A DNA stretch of 60,591 nucleotides from Acidimicrobiaceae bacterium (GTDB lineage Bacteria > Actinomycetota > Acidimicrobiia > Acidimicrobiales > RAAP-2), in the NCBI GenBank assembly GCA_947456245.1, contig CANGPS010000010.1:1-60591 (forward strand). The letters run 5' to 3'. The translations under genes and the position numbers were made by a program. The notes under the pieces are model-generated. The model had not been told where the DNA came from. It ran no database searches and was given only the letters and a program-made list of their open reading frames with translations. Within the stretch, counting starts at the first letter, position 1. Every line of letters begins with the position of its first letter. Below, piece by piece: positions 42,100 to 49,426 of the stretch.

Positions 42100-42105
42100 G
42101 AGGTC

Positions 42106-42570
42106 GTGAGCCCTACGGTGCCCTTCCCGCATCTTGCGGCCCGCGACCTCGAGGGCCGTGACGTCGTGCTCCCCGAGGCCTTCGACGGTGATCGCAACGT
42201 CGTGATCATCGCCTTCCACCGTCGCCACCAGGCCCTCGTCGACTCCTGGGTCCCCTGGCTCGCGGACCGACGGGTGCAGGACCCTGGCCTCTGCTTCTTC
42301 GAGCTGCCCGCCATCGCCAGGATCTGGGCGCCGGCCCGGCCGATGATCGACGGCGGGATGGCTGCCGCCATCCGCGACCCCGTCGTCCTGCGCCGCACCC
42401 TGACCGTCTACGGCGACGTGGGTCGCTTGGCGAGGGCCCTCAGGATCACCAGCCGATCGACCATCGTGCTGCTGGTCGTGGATCGAGCCGGGGAGGTCCA
42501 TTGGAGCGGCTCAGGGTCGTTCTCCCCCGAGACCGCGGCCGAGATGGATGCGGCCCTCCAGACGCTCTAG
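42106..42570 (+). CDS. Thioredoxin-fold protein lacking CxxC (ATP10-like)
   Basis: 154 residues. FPHLAARDLEGRDVVLPEAFDGDRNVVIIAFHRRHQALVDSW resembles the redoxin start, but the usual CxxC is replaced by FHRRHQ. Later FELPAIARIWAPARPMIDGGMAAAI and STIVLLVVDRAGEVHWSGSGSFS are conserved in bacterial ATP10/redoxin-like proteins. Mitochondrial ATP10 is an ATP-synthase assembly factor; the bacterial role is unknown. It is convergent with the LysE exporter. Confidence 0.65.
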   Translation: MSPTVPFPHLAARDLEGRDVVLPEAFDGDRNVVIIAFHRRHQALVDSWVPWLADRRVQDPGLCFFELPAIARIWAPARPMIDGGMAAAIRDPVVLRRTLTVYGDVGRLARALRITSRSTIVLLVVDRAGEVHWSGSGSFSPETAAEMDAALQTL

Positions 42571-42619
42571 CGGGATCGACGACTCCACGGTGGGCCATGC
42601 CGGCAAGCCCAGCCTGGCC

Positions 42620-43228
42620 CTAAGTCGCCACCGAGGTGGTGGCGATGTTGACGGCCACCAGCAGCATCACGAGGCCGATCGCCACATCGAGCACCCGCCA
42701 GGTCGCCGGCCGCGACATCAGGGGCGCGGCGGCCTTCGCGCCGAGGCCGAGGCCGGTGAACCAGGCGATCGAGCCCGTGCAGGCGCCGATGGCGAACAGC
42801 CACCGACCTGAGCCGTACTGGTTGCCGATCGAGCCGAGGAGCAGGACCGTGTCGAGGTAGACGTGGGGGTTGAGGAACGTGAACGCCAGCGTCGTGGCCA
42901 CCACCACACGTCGAGACGTCCGCGCTCCCGCCGACGGCAGGAGTGACTCTGGCTGGCGGGCGCGCCAGAACGAGTGGAGGGCGTAACCCACCAGGTAGGT
43001 GACCCCCACCCACTTGAGCACCACGAGGGCGGTCGGGAACGCGTGGGCGACCCGCCCGATCCCCGCGATCCCGAGGACGATGAGGACGACGTCCGAGGCC
43101 GCGCACAGGACGATGGCGGTGCCGACATGCTGGCGGCTCAGGCCGAGACGGAGCACATACGCGTTCTGCGCACCGATGGCCACGATGAGCGACAGCCCGG
43201 TGAGCAGGCCGGCCAGGGCGGCGCTCAT
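42620..43228 (-). CDS. LysE/ArgO-family amino-acid exporter
   Basis: 202 residues with about six helices. Signatures: GAQNAYVLRLGLSRQHVGTAIVLCAASDVVLIVLGIAG and TFLNPHVYLDTVLLLGSIGNQY, which match LysE and ArgO. It exports basic amino acids, probably lysine or arginine. No LysG-type activator is adjacent. The start is the ATG at 43228. Confidence 0.92.
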   Translation of the reverse strand: MSAALAGLLTGLSLIVAIGAQNAYVLRLGLSRQHVGTAIVLCAASDVVLIVLGIAGIGRVAHAFPTALVVLKWVGVTYLVGYALHSFWRARQPESLLPSAGARTSRRVVVATTLAFTFLNPHVYLDTVLLLGSIGNQYGSGRWLFAIGACTGSIAWFTGLGLGAKAAAPLMSRPATWRVLDVAIGLVMLLVAVNIATTSVAT

Positions 43229-43345
43229 GGGTGGTGCGACCGGTCGGGCGAGGGGTATCGGACGGCAGGCATCGCCTCAGTCTCGCGGACGTGATGCCAG
43301 GTCGGGGGCGCCGATCTCCCGGGCCTTCGCTACGCTCCGAGTGCG

Positions 43346-44341
43346 ATGGCTGACACCACCCCATCCCCCGAGCACCTCTCCATCGACGAGTTCGGTCGAG
43401 ACGGCGGCTCGGCGTCGTCGACCACCGCCGAGCGAAAGCGAGCGCTGGCAGCGGAGCGCGCCCTGGCGGCGCCGTTCTGGGGAGGCTTCCAACCCCGCAT
43501 CGTGGCGACCTTCGTGCTGTGCGCCGTCGCCTGGGTGGCGGTGCTGGTGCTCGGCACGATGGGGATCGTCCCGCTGTGGGTCGGACTCATCCTCAACACC
43601 GTGCTGGCCTCGATGTTCTACATGCCGATGCACGAGGCCGTGCACGGCAACATCTCGGGCCGTCAGCAGCAGTATCGCTGGATCGAGAACCTCGTCGGTG
43701 CGCTGAGCGCCATCCCGCTCGGGTTCTCCTACGCCGCCCACCGGCCGTCGCACATGCGGCACCACGCCTTCACCAACGACCCGGACCGCGACCCGGACCG
43801 CTACACCGACGGACGACTCCTCCAGCTGCCCGGCAAGTGGCTCGGGATGATCGCGCTGCAGACCTTCCTCCCGGTCTTCGCCTTCGTCCCCGCCACCCGT
43901 CGCGTCCTGCCGTCTCAGATCAGGCAGTCGATGGCCGCCGACGGCGACCGCAGGAGCGGCCTGATCCAGCTCCGGTACTGGACACTGAGCACCATCGCCC
44001 TGGTGGTCGCCTTCATGGTCGGCGTCGGATGGCCCGCGCTGCTGCTCTGGTACGTCCCGGCCCGGCTGCAGGCCCTGTGGCTCCTCTTCGTCTTCGCCTG
44101 GTACCCCCACCATCCAGCGGACGGTGCCGTGGGCCGCTACGTCGACACGCGCGTCGCCGTCTTCCGGGGATCACGGTGGCTCATTCGCGGTCACGACCAC
44201 CACGCACTGCACCACCTCTTCCCACAGGTGCCGCACTATCGGCTGCCTGCCCTGTGGCAGGCCACCGCCTCCGACCTGGTGCCCAAGGGCGTCCGCTCTG
44301 AGGGCCGAGCGCTCGAGGCCACCGGACCCATCGTCTGGTAG
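43346..44341 (+). CDS. Membrane fatty-acid desaturase/carotenoid hydroxylase family
   Basis: 331 residues. The three di-iron histidine boxes are MHEAVHGN, HMRHH and HHALHHLFP. Four to five membrane helices surround them (IVATFVLCAVAWVAVLVLG, LWVGLILNTVLASMFY, LSTIALVVAFMVGVG). The spacing fits the acyl-lipid desaturase/beta-carotene hydroxylase group. The lipid substrate is undetermined. TACGCT lies 9 bases before the ATG. Confidence 0.87.
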   Translation: MADTTPSPEHLSIDEFGRDGGSASSTTAERKRALAAERALAAPFWGGFQPRIVATFVLCAVAWVAVLVLGTMGIVPLWVGLILNTVLASMFYMPMHEAVHGNISGRQQQYRWIENLVGALSAIPLGFSYAAHRPSHMRHHAFTNDPDRDPDRYTDGRLLQLPGKWLGMIALQTFLPVFAFVPATRRVLPSQIRQSMAADGDRRSGLIQLRYWTLSTIALVVAFMVGVGWPALLLWYVPARLQALWLLFVFAWYPHHPADGAVGRYVDTRVAVFRGSRWLIRGHDHHALHHLFPQVPHYRLPALWQATASDLVPKGVRSEGRALEATGPIVW

Positions 44342-44344
44342 CGA

Positions 44345-44365
44345 CGGTCGGCGGCGTCCCGACCG
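44345..44365. terminator. Hairpin between convergent desaturase and FAH genes
   Basis: CGGTCGG (44345-44351) pairs with CCGACCG (44359-44365) across a 7-base loop, between two convergent genes. No T run. Confidence 0.4.
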
Positions 44366-44371
44366 AGGCGG

Positions 44372-45211
44372 TCAGCTCGGCGACACGACCTCGTTGACGA
44401 TCTCGCCGATCCCCTCGATCTCGCTGCGCAGCACGTCTCCTGGTGCGAGGAACCGCGGCGGGCTGGCCGTGATGCCGACCCCGGCCGGGGTCCCGGTGAA
44501 GATGAGGTCGCCCGGCCACAGCGTCGTGACCGCCGAGAGCGCCTCGATGAGCTGCGGCACCGAGAACACCATGTCGGTCGTGCGCTCGTCCTGGACCAGG
44601 TCGTCGTTGAGCCAGCACCGCAACCGCAGGTCGTCGGGGTCCTCGAGCTCGTCGAGGGTCACGAGCCATGGTCCGACAGGACCGAAGCCCTCATAGGACT
44701 TGCCCAGCGAGAACTGGCCGCCCGCGCTGAACTGGACCGTCCGCTCCGACACGTCCTGGCCGACGGCCACCCCGGCCACGACGCCCCAGGCGTCCTTGGC
44801 CGAAATCGACCGAGCGGAGGCCCCGACGACGACCACCAGCTCGACCTCCCAGTCGACCGTGGCACCCTGGCAGGGCACCGGGGCGAACGGGTCGGAGAGG
44901 CTCGACGGGAACTTGGTGAACACCGCCGGCACCGTCGGCACGGGCAGGCCGGCCTCCTCGGCGTGGCCGTGGAAGTTCAGCCCGATGGCGAAGACCTGCC
45001 GGGGTTCGGGCACCGGAGAGCGCAGACGTGTCCGATCGAGCGGCTGGCTCGAGGAACAGTCGAGATCCCCGGCGGCGGCGAGGAGCTCGTCGACGCGGCC
45101 GAGGAGTGCCTGGGGGTCGGCACCGAAGGCACCGGCCGAGGCTGCCTCGAGGTCGACGACCCGGTCGCCGAGCACGAGGGACGCCCGGCCGTCGACGTTG
45201 GCGATCCTCAC
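44372..45211 (-). CDS. Fumarylacetoacetate hydrolase-family protein
   Basis: 279 residues from the GTG at 45211, overlapping the monooxygenase stop by 4 bases. QVFAIGLNFHGHAEEAGLPVPTVPAVFTKFPSSL, DWEVELVVVVG and LIFTGTPAGVG are the FAH C-terminal core; the metal-binding Glu residues are in DWEVELV. Relatives are 2-hydroxyhepta-2,4-diene-1,7-dioate isomerases, acylpyruvases or C-C hydrolases. As the last step of a meta-cleavage-type operon it probably hydrolyses or hydrates the ring-cleavage product. A longer upstream frame lies inside the monooxygenase gene and is a shadow. Confidence 0.9.
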   Translation of the reverse strand: MRIANVDGRASLVLGDRVVDLEAASAGAFGADPQALLGRVDELLAAAGDLDCSSSQPLDRTRLRSPVPEPRQVFAIGLNFHGHAEEAGLPVPTVPAVFTKFPSSLSDPFAPVPCQGATVDWEVELVVVVGASARSISAKDAWGVVAGVAVGQDVSERTVQFSAGGQFSLGKSYEGFGPVGPWLVTLDELEDPDDLRLRCWLNDDLVQDERTTDMVFSVPQLIEALSAVTTLWPGDLIFTGTPAGVGITASPPRFLAPGDVLRSEIEGIGEIVNEVVSPS

Positions 45212-46911
45212 GGGGCGACCCGACCGAGGAGGATGGCGACGATCTCGGCGAGCTCGGCCGCGGCATCGGCGGGTGCCTCGGTCGTGCGCCACGCCACGTG
45301 CTGGTCGGGCCGGACGAGGAGCGCCCCCTCCTCGCCGATGCCGGAGACGGCCGACCAGCCCCCGGTCGGATCGAGGACCTCTCGACCCACGAGGACCGTC
45401 GTGATCGGGAGGTCGACCGCCAGGGTCGCTCCTGCCCATGCTGCCGACGAGGTCACGAGGAGGAACCGCCCAGGCTCGACGAGGTCGAGGGTCGACACCC
45501 CCACCCCATCGCGCTCCACAGCGACGTGCGGGAGTCGCGCTCCAGGGGTGGTCGAGGGCACATAGGTGCGCACCGGGTTCTCCGGTCGAGGGGGCTTGGT
45601 GCCGTCGGGGATCACCGCCGCGCCGGGTGCGTCATAGACGGTTCCGAGCTGGATGCCGAGCTGGTCGAAGTGCTCCGCCTGGTTGGCGATGGCGGCGGAC
45701 ACCGTCGATCGACCTTCCACGGTGGAGAGCAGCTCGTCCATCCGGGCCTGCGAGGCGATCGGGTCGTCGGTGACCTCGAGGGCCATCCACACCTCGATGA
45801 GGCGGAAGGCGTTCTCGAGGCTGACGTTGGCGCAGCGCTCGACGACCGGGCGGCGCTCGGCCTCGTAGGTGGCGAGCAGGTCGACCGAGGCCCCACCGGA
45901 CAGGACGAGCGCCACCTTCCAGGCCAGGTTCTGCGCATCGGCCACGCCGCTGTTGAGCCCCAGGCCACCCGTGGGCGGGAAGCGATGGGCGGCGTCGCCG
46001 ACGAGGAAGCACCGACCTGACCGGAAGGCCCCGGCCACCTGACAGGTCATCCGCCACGTCGTGACGTGCTTGACGGCGACCGAGAGGTGGTCCGGGATCC
46101 GGCCGGCGCGGCGCACGAGTGCTTCGGCGGCGGTGTCGTCGTAGGCGTCAAGCGAGTCGTTGGCGGCATCGAAGTCGCACATGTAGACCCAGCTCGAGGA
46201 CAGATCGTGGGCGATGAAGGTGCCCTGCACTGCAGGGTCGGTGATCCAGTAGAGCGTGGCCGGCTGCTCGGCGACCATCGACCGCAGGTCGGCCTCGACG
46301 TGGATCGACAGGAAGCTCTGGAGCTCGTCGGGGCCCACCATCTCGATCCCGAGCTGTCGGCGCACCGAGCTGCCGGCGCCGTCGCAGCCGATGACGAACC
46401 GGCTCTCGATGGTCATGCGCTCGCCCGTGCCGAGATCCTCGACCGTGCTCGTGCAGCCGCCACCGTCGTCGTCGACCGAGCGCCAGGCGATGCCGCCGTG
46501 GATGTCGGGGACCAGCTCCCGCAGCAGCGGCTCGAGGCGATGCTGGGACAGGTTGCGGAGCGGGTGCGGGCTGGACGGCGGCTCTGAGGCCGGCTCGTGG
46601 AGGCCCTCGAAGGGGACGCTCCCGAGCTCCGGGGCGCCGAGCGACGGCACCCAGCGGACCCACGCACCCTCCGCCGGCTCCTGGCAGAGGGCGTCGACCG
46701 CGGCCATGTCGATGCCCAGGCTGCGCAGGACCTCGAAGGTCCGAGCGCTGATGACGTGGGCGGCCGGGGCCGACTGGACCTCGGTGCGCTGCTCGACCAC
46801 CACGACATCGAGGCCGAGCTGGCGCAGGAGCAGCGTCTGGATCAGCCCGACTGGACCCCCGCCCACGACGAGCACGTCGCACGAGGGCGGCAGCGAGCGG
46901 TCGGCACCCAT
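45208..46911 (-). CDS. FAD-dependent aromatic monooxygenase (phenol hydroxylase/TfdB type)
   Basis: 567 residues from the ATG at 46911. FAD site VLVVGGGPVGLIQTLLLRQLG, the DG motif VIGCDGAGSSVRRQLG, and the GD motif FLVGDAAHRFPPTGGLGLNSGVADAQNLAWK. A C-terminal thioredoxin-like domain covers about residues 450-567. It hydroxylates a phenolic ring with NAD(P)H and O2. The start overlaps the SDR stop by one base (TGATG). With the extradiol dioxygenase upstream it forms the hydroxylation/cleavage core of the operon. Confidence 0.92.
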   Translation of the reverse strand: MGADRSLPPSCDVLVVGGGPVGLIQTLLLRQLGLDVVVVEQRTEVQSAPAAHVISARTFEVLRSLGIDMAAVDALCQEPAEGAWVRWVPSLGAPELGSVPFEGLHEPASEPPSSPHPLRNLSQHRLEPLLRELVPDIHGGIAWRSVDDDGGGCTSTVEDLGTGERMTIESRFVIGCDGAGSSVRRQLGIEMVGPDELQSFLSIHVEADLRSMVAEQPATLYWITDPAVQGTFIAHDLSSSWVYMCDFDAANDSLDAYDDTAAEALVRRAGRIPDHLSVAVKHVTTWRMTCQVAGAFRSGRCFLVGDAAHRFPPTGGLGLNSGVADAQNLAWKVALVLSGGASVDLLATYEAERRPVVERCANVSLENAFRLIEVWMALEVTDDPIASQARMDELLSTVEGRSTVSAAIANQAEHFDQLGIQLGTVYDAPGAAVIPDGTKPPRPENPVRTYVPSTTPGARLPHVAVERDGVGVSTLDLVEPGRFLLVTSSAAWAGATLAVDLPITTVLVGREVLDPTGGWSAVSGIGEEGALLVRPDQHVAWRTTEAPADAAAELAEIVAILLGRVAP

Positions 46912-47687
46912 CAGACGAGACCGTCGTAGCTGCCACCGTCGAGGTGGATGTTCTGCCCCGTGAGGAACCCGGACTGCGACCCGCACAGGAACGCGCAGGT
47001 GTCCCCGACCTCCTCGGGTCGACCGAGGCGCCTCGCCGTGATGGACGCCGCCATCTCGGCGTAGGCCTCGTCGAGGGTGATCCCGCGGATCTCGACCTGC
47101 AGCTCGGCCATCTCACGCTGGCGGCCGGTGTCGATCCGCTCGGGCAGCAGGTTGTTGATGGTCACGTTGTCGGCGGCCACCTCCTTCGAGACCGCCTTGG
47201 CGACGCCGGTGAGCGCCGTCCGGGCGGCGATGGACAGGGTCATGAACGGGTGCGGGGTCGTGACCATCGCCGAGGTGATGTTCACGATGCGACCGAAGCG
47301 TCGCTCGCGCATCCCCGGCACCACCATCGCGATCAGGCCGACGGCGGAGTGGAAGTTCGTGTCGAACGCCTCCTGCCACTGCTCGGGCGTGTTGGCGGTG
47401 AAGGCCGTCGGCGGAGGCCCAGCGCAGTTGGTCACGAGGATGTCCGGAGCCTCGCAGGCCGCCACGAGCTCGGCACGCCCGAGGGCGGTCGACACGTCGG
47501 CGACGACGGCTCGGACCTCGACCCCGGTGACCCGGAGCGCCGACGCCGCCTCCTCGCAGTCGGCGGGGGTGCGGGAGTTGATGACCAGGTTGACGCCCTC
47601 ACGAGCCAGCGACTCGGCGCAGGCTCGACCCAGACCCTTCGTCGACCCGGCCACGATGGCCCACCGTCCAGCGATCCCGAGGTCCAC
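46911..47687 (-). CDS. Short-chain dehydrogenase/reductase with altered catalytic Tyr/Lys
   Basis: 258 residues. NAD(P) motif STKGLGRACAESLA (TGxxxGxG variant), NCAGPPP in place of NAG, and ITSAMVTTPHPFMTLSIAARTALTG at the active site. The canonical YxxxK is replaced here by S-I-A-A-R, so the general acid/base residues are missing. C-terminal FLCGSQSGFLTGQNIHLDGGSYDGLV is typical of the FabG group. It may be a dehydratase-like, binding-only or specially adapted SDR. The start is the GTG at 47687, abutting the dioxygenase stop. Confidence 0.9.
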   Translation of the reverse strand: MDLGIAGRWAIVAGSTKGLGRACAESLAREGVNLVINSRTPADCEEAASALRVTGVEVRAVVADVSTALGRAELVAACEAPDILVTNCAGPPPTAFTANTPEQWQEAFDTNFHSAVGLIAMVVPGMRERRFGRIVNITSAMVTTPHPFMTLSIAARTALTGVAKAVSKEVAADNVTINNLLPERIDTGRQREMAELQVEIRGITLDEAYAEMAASITARRLGRPEEVGDTCAFLCGSQSGFLTGQNIHLDGGSYDGLV

Positions 47688-48629
47688 CTAGAGCCCCGCT
47701 CGCTCGCGTCCGGCGGCGATGGCGTCGATGTCGACCGGGAGGAAGAAGTCCATCTTCGAGATGCCCGACTCGTAGGTGGCGATGGTGAACGGGTCCCAGT
47801 CGTCGCGCCGCTCCTCGGCATCCCATCGGTCATCGTCCGTGATCTGGTCCATGTCGGTGAAGAGCTCGAACATGCCGCCGGCCGGGTCGAGCAGGTACCA
47901 GAAGATGTTTGACCCGACCACATGGCGGCCGATGCCGTAGATGGAGGCGTCGGGCCGCTCGCCCACCGTGTCGGTGCCGGCCAGGCCGACGGCGTCGACG
48001 TCGTCCATCTCGACCGCGTAGTGGTTCATGCAGGCCACCGGCGCCGGAAGGACGAGCAGGTTGTGGTGGTCCTTGGAGCACCGCAGGAACGTCGCTCCGG
48101 CCTCCGGCAGCGTGTCGGACACCCGGAAGCCCAGGCCGTCGACGTAGAAGTCGACGGTCCGCTTGGGGTCGGGGGAGCCGAAGACCACGTGGCCGAAGCG
48201 ACGGGGGCTCGGCGCCGTCGACCGCACGGCAACCTCTGAGCGACGGTCGGGCCGGTCGAGGATGCCGGGTGCGTTGCGCGACCTGGCCGGTGCCGGCGTC
48301 AGTGGTGCTGCGGTTGCCACCTCGATCCGCACGGTGTGGCTGAGCACGGGATCGACGATCGACAGCCAGCCGTCACCCTGCTCGGGCGACAGGCCGATGG
48401 CCGCCAGCCGGCCGGCGATGGCCACGAGGTCGTCCTGGGACGAGCAGGCCACCCGGACGGCGTCGACGTGCCGATAGTCACCCTCGATCAGACGGATCTG
48501 CGAGGCGCGGTCGGCCGTTCCGAGCTGCCCTGGAGCGGTGGTCGCCATGCCCCGACGGTTCCAGAAGGCCTCGAGCTCGGCGGGGTCCGGGACCGCCAAC
48601 GTGATGTCCAGCAGGTCGGTCAGTGCCAT
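47688..48629 (-). CDS. Type I extradiol dioxygenase (VOC family)
   Basis: 313 residues in two VOC modules; the C-terminal one holds the metal site: FGHVVFGSPDPKRTVDFYVDGLGF (His), CMNHYAVEMDDVDAV (His) and GGMFELFTDMD (Glu). This is the His-His-Glu set of extradiol ring-cleaving enzymes such as 2,3-dihydroxybiphenyl dioxygenase. It is the first gene of the operon, with the ATG at 48629 behind GAGGGAG; the start site is 40 bases from a divergent TetR-regulated promoter. The N-terminal module is degenerate in metal residues, as usual. Confidence 0.9.
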   Translation of the reverse strand: MALTDLLDITLAVPDPAELEAFWNRRGMATTAPGQLGTADRASQIRLIEGDYRHVDAVRVACSSQDDLVAIAGRLAAIGLSPEQGDGWLSIVDPVLSHTVRIEVATAAPLTPAPARSRNAPGILDRPDRRSEVAVRSTAPSPRRFGHVVFGSPDPKRTVDFYVDGLGFRVSDTLPEAGATFLRCSKDHHNLLVLPAPVACMNHYAVEMDDVDAVGLAGTDTVGERPDASIYGIGRHVVGSNIFWYLLDPAGGMFELFTDMDQITDDDRWDAEERRDDWDPFTIATYESGISKMDFFLPVDIDAIAAGRERAGL

Positions 48630-48658
48630 GTCGCTCCCTCACTCCCTGCCCTTCTTAT

Positions 48659-48684
48659 TTGTAGGCAGTCGCCTAACTATACAA
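48659..48684. promoter_or_regulatory. TetR operator and divergent promoters of the catabolic operon and regulator
   Basis: Inner inverted repeat TAGGC-AGTC-GCCTA (48662-48675) is flanked by TTGTA (48659-48663) and TACAA (48680-48684), which are reverse complements of each other though asymmetrically spaced. On the plus strand TACAAT (48680-48685) is a consensus -10 for the TetR gene; on the minus strand TATAGT (48681-48676) is a -10 for the dioxygenase operon. A repressor bound here would cover both promoters. Confidence 0.6.
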
Positions 48685-48738
48685 TGGACCGGAAGCCGGC
48701 GTCGGCGTCGGCGTCGGTCGATCGAGGAGGATGGCGAG

Positions 48739-49389
48739 ATGGCAACCCGGGGACGCCCGAAGCTCCATGAGGACGACGAGCTCCTCGCCGGCGTGGTCCA
48801 CGCCTTCGCCCGGCATGGCTACGAGGCGGTGTCGATGCGGCGGTTGTCCTTGAGCCTCGGGCTCAGCCACAGCGCGCTCGGCCAGCGGTTCGGCACGAAG
48901 GACGAGCTCTACCGCAGCGCCGTCGACGCCGAGTTCGACCGCTTCATCGAGGAGATCGTCCGGGTTCGCGCCAGGCGCCCGGCCGACCTCGACGACCTCG
49001 ACGAGCTCCGGGCGGTGATCGAGGCGTTCCTCGAGGTGTCCGCCCGCTTCCCCGCCCTCGGACGGCTGATGAACCAGGAGGGGGCGGAGCCCAGCGCACG
49101 GCTCGACTACGTGATCGAGACCGTGGTCCGACCCCAGCTCAGCCAGGTGACCGACCTCGTCGACCGGCTCGTCGCCTCCGGCACGATCCGCCCGATCTCG
49201 ACGCGAGCCCTGTTCTTCCTCGTCGCCCACGGCGCCGAGGCACCGTTCACCCTCACTGGCCTCTCGGCCGCCTTCGACGAGCGCGACGGTCCGCTCGACG
49301 TCGCCGAGCACGTCGCCGTCACCACCGACCTGATCATGCGGGGGCTGGCGGCCGTGGCGCAGCGGTCCTTCGCACCGCAGACGGCCTGA
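48739..49389 (+). CDS. TetR-family repressor of the adjacent catabolic operon
   Basis: 216 residues from the ATG at 48739 with GAGGAGG 8 bases upstream. TetR helix-turn-helix: GVVHAFARHGYEAVSMRRLSLSLGLSHSALGQRFGTKDELY. The ligand domain is unclassified. It is divergent from the extradiol dioxygenase operon, sharing the palindrome at 48662-48675, so local autorepression and repression are likely, with an aromatic or ring-cleavage compound as inducer. Confidence 0.9.
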   Translation: MATRGRPKLHEDDELLAGVVHAFARHGYEAVSMRRLSLSLGLSHSALGQRFGTKDELYRSAVDAEFDRFIEEIVRVRARRPADLDDLDELRAVIEAFLEVSARFPALGRLMNQEGAEPSARLDYVIETVVRPQLSQVTDLVDRLVASGTIRPISTRALFFLVAHGAEAPFTLTGLSAAFDERDGPLDVAEHVAVTTDLIMRGLAAVAQRSFAPQTA

Positions 49390-49426
49390 ACCACGCCGAG
49401 GCGTCGTCCAGGCGTCCGGCAAGGTG

